From assembly GCA_964461115.1 (NCBI GenBank), contig CAYWSX010000001.1, forward strand, positions 1-64,000: a stretch of 64,000 nucleotides of DNA, given 5' to 3'. Positions within the stretch are counted from its first letter, which is position 1, and each line of letters starts with the position of its first letter. Source of the DNA: RGIG2134 sp964461115 (GTDB lineage Bacteria; Cyanobacteriota; Vampirovibrionia; Gastranaerophilales; Gastranaerophilaceae). The notes beneath the pieces are model-generated. The model made no database searches. It worked only from the letters and a program-made list of their open reading frames with translations, and was not told the DNA's origin. Below, piece after piece: positions 61,845 to 64,000 of this stretch. A program made the position numbers and the translations under genes.

Positions 61845-62657
61845 CTAAATAAGACTTTTGATATAATATCTGTTATTTTCCTTTTTTAAATCAATTTTCG
61901 TCTCAAAAATCTCAGATAAATTTTCTGAGGTTAAAATATCTTCTTTTTTCCCTTGTTTGTAAATCGTTTTTTTATACATCAAGGCAACATGCGTAATTTC
62001 AGGGAAAATTTCGTCTATATTGTGCGTCACCAGCACAACCGGAACCTTCTTAGAAAGCTTTTGTATTATTTCAAGCAAACTCCGCTGCGCCTTGATATCC
62101 AGCCCTGTGGTCGGCTCATCCAAAATAAACGCCCTTGGTTCGTGAATGAGCGAACGCCCGATAACACATCGTCTTATTTGCCCCGTGCTCATATGAGCTA
62201 TTTTTTTATTCTGAATGCTTTGAATATCAAGAAACTTGAGCACATTTAATGCTTCTTCGCATTGTTTTTGAGAAAAATTGTGATGTTTAAAAACACCCAA
62301 AGAACTGTAATAGCCGCTCAGAATTGAGTCCAAAGCCGACACATCCGACGCTTGGCTTACAAACTGATTATGCAAGTCATTCGTAATAATTCCGAGATGT
62401 TTTTTAAGTTCAAAAATATCCCAGCGATCTTTTCCAAAAATTTCTTTTTTAAATGTATATTCCGTGTTTGGATACAAATCGTGCGAAAATAGTTTCATTA
62501 GGGTAGATTTACCGCTTCCGTTTGCACCGAGAATCACCCAATTTTCTCCTGCGTTTATTTTGAGGTTAACTTTTTCCAACACGGTCACCGAGCCGTAATT
62601 TACATAGACATTTTCAAAGTTGATTATATTTTCTTTTGAGCTATTTATTACTAACAA
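61845..62657 (-). CDS. Stand-alone ABC ATPase (ModF/YlmA-like)
   Basis: 270 aa. It has Walker A ILGANGSGKSTLMKL, an H-rich Q-loop region (GIITNDLHNQF), signature HMSTGQIRRCVIGRSL (degenerate LSGGQ: MSTGQ), Walker B AFILDEPTTGLD and H-loop VTHNIDEI. No permease gene is adjacent. The start is TTG preceded by GGTGA. The form resembles single ABC ATPases of the ModF type; the transported substrate, if any, is unknown. Confidence 0.88.
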   Translation of the reverse strand: MLVINSSKENIINFENVYVNYGSVTVLEKVNLKINAGENWVILGANGSGKSTLMKLFSHDLYPNTEYTFKKEIFGKDRWDIFELKKHLGIITNDLHNQFVSQASDVSALDSILSGYYSSLGVFKHHNFSQKQCEEALNVLKFLDIQSIQNKKIAHMSTGQIRRCVIGRSLIHEPRAFILDEPTTGLDIKAQRSLLEIIQKLSKKVPVVLVTHNIDEIFPEITHVALMYKKTIYKQGKKEDILTSENLSEIFETKIDLKKENNRYYIKSLI

Positions 62658-62727
62658 AATTTCACCGTTTTTGCATATTATAAAACAAAAAAGAAAGTCT
62701 GTATGATTTCAAAATACACATAGATAC

Positions 62728-62758
62728 GTCATTGCGAGCAAAGCGAAGCAATCCAGTC
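62728..62758 (+). repeat. REP-like GTCATTGCGAG unit, copy 1
   Basis: GTCATTGCGAG...GCAATCCAGTC. It is the inverted partner of 63040-63076 and begins just beyond the stop of the GIY-YIG gene. Confidence 0.85.
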
Positions 62759-62759
62759 T

Positions 62760-63058
62760 TCAAATTATACTAAAATACAAATCTTCCCATTCAGAATTAG
62801 AATGCTCAATCAATTCAAGCTTTTTCTTCCTTGAACCTGACTTAATTTGTTTTTCCCTGTTTATCGCAAAATCAATATCTTCAAATATTTCGTAATAACC
62901 AAGTTTATCAACACCATATTTTTTTGTAAATCCATCGGCGGCTTTGCTTTTATGCTCATAAACCCTTCTAAGCAAATCCGACGTAACACCCGTATATAAA
63001 GTTCCGTTTTTTGGCTAAATAAAATATACACAAAATATTGACTGGATTGCTTCGTCAC
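62760..63058 (-). pseudogene. GIY-YIG nuclease-family gene, frameshifted
   Basis: On the reverse strand the N-terminal frame reads MTKQSSQYFVYILFSQK from a GTG start. A +1 change then enters the frame NGTLYTGVTSDLLRRVYEHK, continuing FTKKYGVDKLGYYEIF, DIDFAINREKQIKSG and ending EHSNSEWEDLYFSII. Together they form a complete ~100-aa single-domain GIY-YIG protein (YVYI...LYTGVTSDLLRR). The break is in a six-A run (63007-63012 as T on the plus strand) where seven would restore the frame, so it is a recent mutation, a phase-variable tract or a sequencing error. Its first codons lie in the flanking repeat. Confidence 0.85.
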
Positions 63059-63076
63059 TTCGTTCCTCGCAATGAC
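63040..63076 (-). repeat. REP-like GTCATTGCGAG unit, copy 2
   Basis: On the reverse strand it reads GTCATTGCGAGGAACG...GCAATCCAGTC. It is inverted relative to copy 1 and contains the GTG start and first codons of the GIY-YIG gene. Confidence 0.85.
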
Positions 63077-63095
63077 AAATTACTCTGTTATTAAG

Positions 63096-63171
63096 TGGTG
63101 GGCGATACGTGACTCGAACACGTGACCCCTTGAATGTCGATCAAGTGCGCTACCAACTGCGCCAATCGCCC
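63096..63171 (-). tRNA. tRNA-Val (anticodon GAC)
   Basis: 76 nt on the reverse strand with GGGCGAT/ATCGCCC acceptor stem, CTTGA/TCAAG anticodon stem, loop TCGACAT, T-arm GTTCGAGTC and encoded CCA. The anticodon reads GAC if the loop is the standard seven bases. Position 33, normally U, is C in this reading, which is unusual. Confidence 0.88.
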
Positions 63172-63192
63172 TATTTAATTATCAACCAAGCC

Positions 63193-63218
63193 GTCATGCT
63201 GAACTTGTTTCAGCATCT
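63193..63218 (+). repeat. REP-like hairpin GTCATGCTGAA
   Basis: ATGCTGAA-cttg-TTCAGCAT, the same layout as 38151-38175 but with a compensated base-pair swap (C-G to G-C). Confidence 0.75.
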
Positions 63219-63289
63219 ATCCAAACTTGAAAAACTTTTGCCATATCGGCAATTTCCAAAACTCAGCTTATCATCCGCGAGTCTCAAAG

Positions 63290-63859
63290 TCAAGATTGCA
63301 AAGCTTTGTCGATACGAATACTATACTCACAGCCGCAATAATCCTGACGGTAAAAATCAAATTCCCGCGCTATTTCATTCGTAATTTTAAACCCGTTTTG
63401 TTTTTTAAAATCCATGTCGAGATATTTTATTTTATATGTCAAAGAGGCAAATTCAGCTGCAAACTTTATTTTCTCAAAATTTTTATGAGGACTGACCGAA
63501 AGCGTCGTTGAAAAAAAATCAGTACCGATTTTTCGAGCGTATGAAGCTGTCTTATCTAGTCTTAAAGCAAAACATCTTTCACATCGCTTGCCCTTTTCGG
63601 GTTCGTTTTCAAGTCCCGTCGCAACTTCATAAAAAACAGAGGAAGGCTCTTCAATAATTTTCAATTCCGTGTCGGTTTCAGCACAAAACCGCACAACTTC
63701 GTCTCTTCTGCGACAATATTCTTCGGCCGGAAAAATATTTGGATTGTAGAAAAAAACAATTATTTCATATCCGAGTTCTTTAAGTAGTTTATGCGGATAC
63801 CCTAAACACACAGCGCAGCAGGCATGAAGAACAATTCCAGGCTTCGTATTAATTGTCAT
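63290..63859 (-). CDS. queH: Epoxyqueuosine reductase QueH
   Basis: The 189-aa iron-sulfur enzyme performs the last step of queuosine synthesis on tRNA (an alternative to QueG). Motifs are VLHACCAVC, FFYNPNIFPAEEYCRR, CERCFALRL, FFSTTLSVSPHKN and FYRQDYCGCEYS, which together supply the cluster cysteines. The start ATG shares a base with the stop of the upstream gene. With queC at 14.8 kb this supports queuosine synthesis. Confidence 0.95.
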   Translation of the reverse strand: MTINTKPGIVLHACCAVCLGYPHKLLKELGYEIIVFFYNPNIFPAEEYCRRRDEVVRFCAETDTELKIIEEPSSVFYEVATGLENEPEKGKRCERCFALRLDKTASYARKIGTDFFSTTLSVSPHKNFEKIKFAAEFASLTYKIKYLDMDFKKQNGFKITNEIAREFDFYRQDYCGCEYSIRIDKALQS

Positions 63860-64000
63860 TATCTTTTTTCTGCTCCTGCTTCAATAAGAATTTTTTCAAG
63901 TTCTGTTGCAGTCATTACACCCGGCATTAATCGCAATCCCAATTGCAATACAGGTGTAGCGTTCAACTTGTTGTCATTCGCTGACTGAATTTCGCTCTTT
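63859..64000 (-). CDS. Thioredoxin/DsbA-fold protein, 3' end only
   Basis: The last 46 codons are in the window: ...KSEIQSANDNKLNATPVLQ, LGLRLMPGVMTATELEKIL, ending IEAGAEKR. The NATPVLQLGLRLMPG segment matches the cis-Pro strand and following loop of DsbA/thioredoxin-like domains (xTPTxxxNGxxxxG). The 5' part lies beyond the right edge. It is coupled to queH through TAATG. Confidence 0.6.
   Translation of the reverse strand, partial: KSEIQSANDNKLNATPVLQLGLRLMPGVMTATELEKILIEAGAEKR

Noticed and set aside
63109..63511. Forward ORFs across tRNA-Val and queH
   Set aside because: They run over a tRNA and antisense to queH.
1..64000. CRISPR array
   Set aside because: No regularly spaced short repeats with unique spacers and no cas genes were found.

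Overview
The window looks like chromosome from a non-photosynthetic cyanobacterial relative, most likely a gut Gastranaerophilales (Melainabacteria/Vampirovibrionia). This is inferred from gene content, not from a marker-gene tree. The supports are an RpaB-type OmpR response regulator, a thiamine-phosphate synthase with the cyanobacterial N-terminal extension, an SLH-domain outer-envelope protein, a prepilin with a YTLAE-type N-terminus, an AT-rich composition, and several unrelated proteins sharing a short N-terminal P/V-x-F-G/K motif. No photosynthesis gene is visible.

Layout. 1-6.5 kb: tRNA-Ser, thiE, an ECF sigma/anti-sigma pair, an ABC exporter with a helical-repeat partner, and aroQ. 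6.5-13 kb: a reverse-strand three-gene operon (acidic TonB-like membrane protein, sigma-like protein, zinc-ribbon/P-loop/TPR protein) preceded by an HLR1-like (RpaB-type) site. 13-16.7 kb: an FG-motif protein, a HEAT protein, queC, DUF366 and a SPOR protein. 16.7-31 kb: housekeeping genes (mutL, PiT transporter, Ski2-like helicase, HU, SpoIID, trpS, lpdA-lipA, rpaB, a DUF374 acyltransferase, rpiB). 31-46 kb: a GLUG-repeat prepilin, the radical-SAM/RNase G pair, gyrB, gpmI, and a GT2/GT39 pair for lipid-linked sugar transfer.

46-52.5 kb is the accessory core. The tmRNA gene (ssrA) has a short insert on its 5' side bounded by a 16-bp duplication of its own start. Its 3' end begins a 135-bp repeat that recurs 5.9 kb downstream. 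Between the two repeats lie a toxin-antitoxin pair, an Xre-ImmA/IrrE pair, an Xre regulator with operator-promoter overlap, and a MuF-motif protein with its upstream partner. I see no integrase.

52.5-64 kb: a phospholipase-C-like FG-motif protein, a GT17 glycosyltransferase, an ankyrin protein, an S24 repressor divergent from a small LuxR-type HTH gene, an acetyltransferase, the SLH protein with a MerR regulator, a CheR-like FG-motif protein, a lone ABC ATPase, a frameshifted GIY-YIG gene enclosed by inverted REP-like repeats, tRNA-Val, queH, and the 3' end of a thioredoxin-fold gene.

The strongest leads are the recurring N-terminal F-G/K motif, the GIY-YIG/REP-like unit whose repeat supplies the gene's first codons, the architecture at both ends of tmRNA, and a possible RpaB regulon without photosynthesis. 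All database-style assignments were made by eye from motifs.
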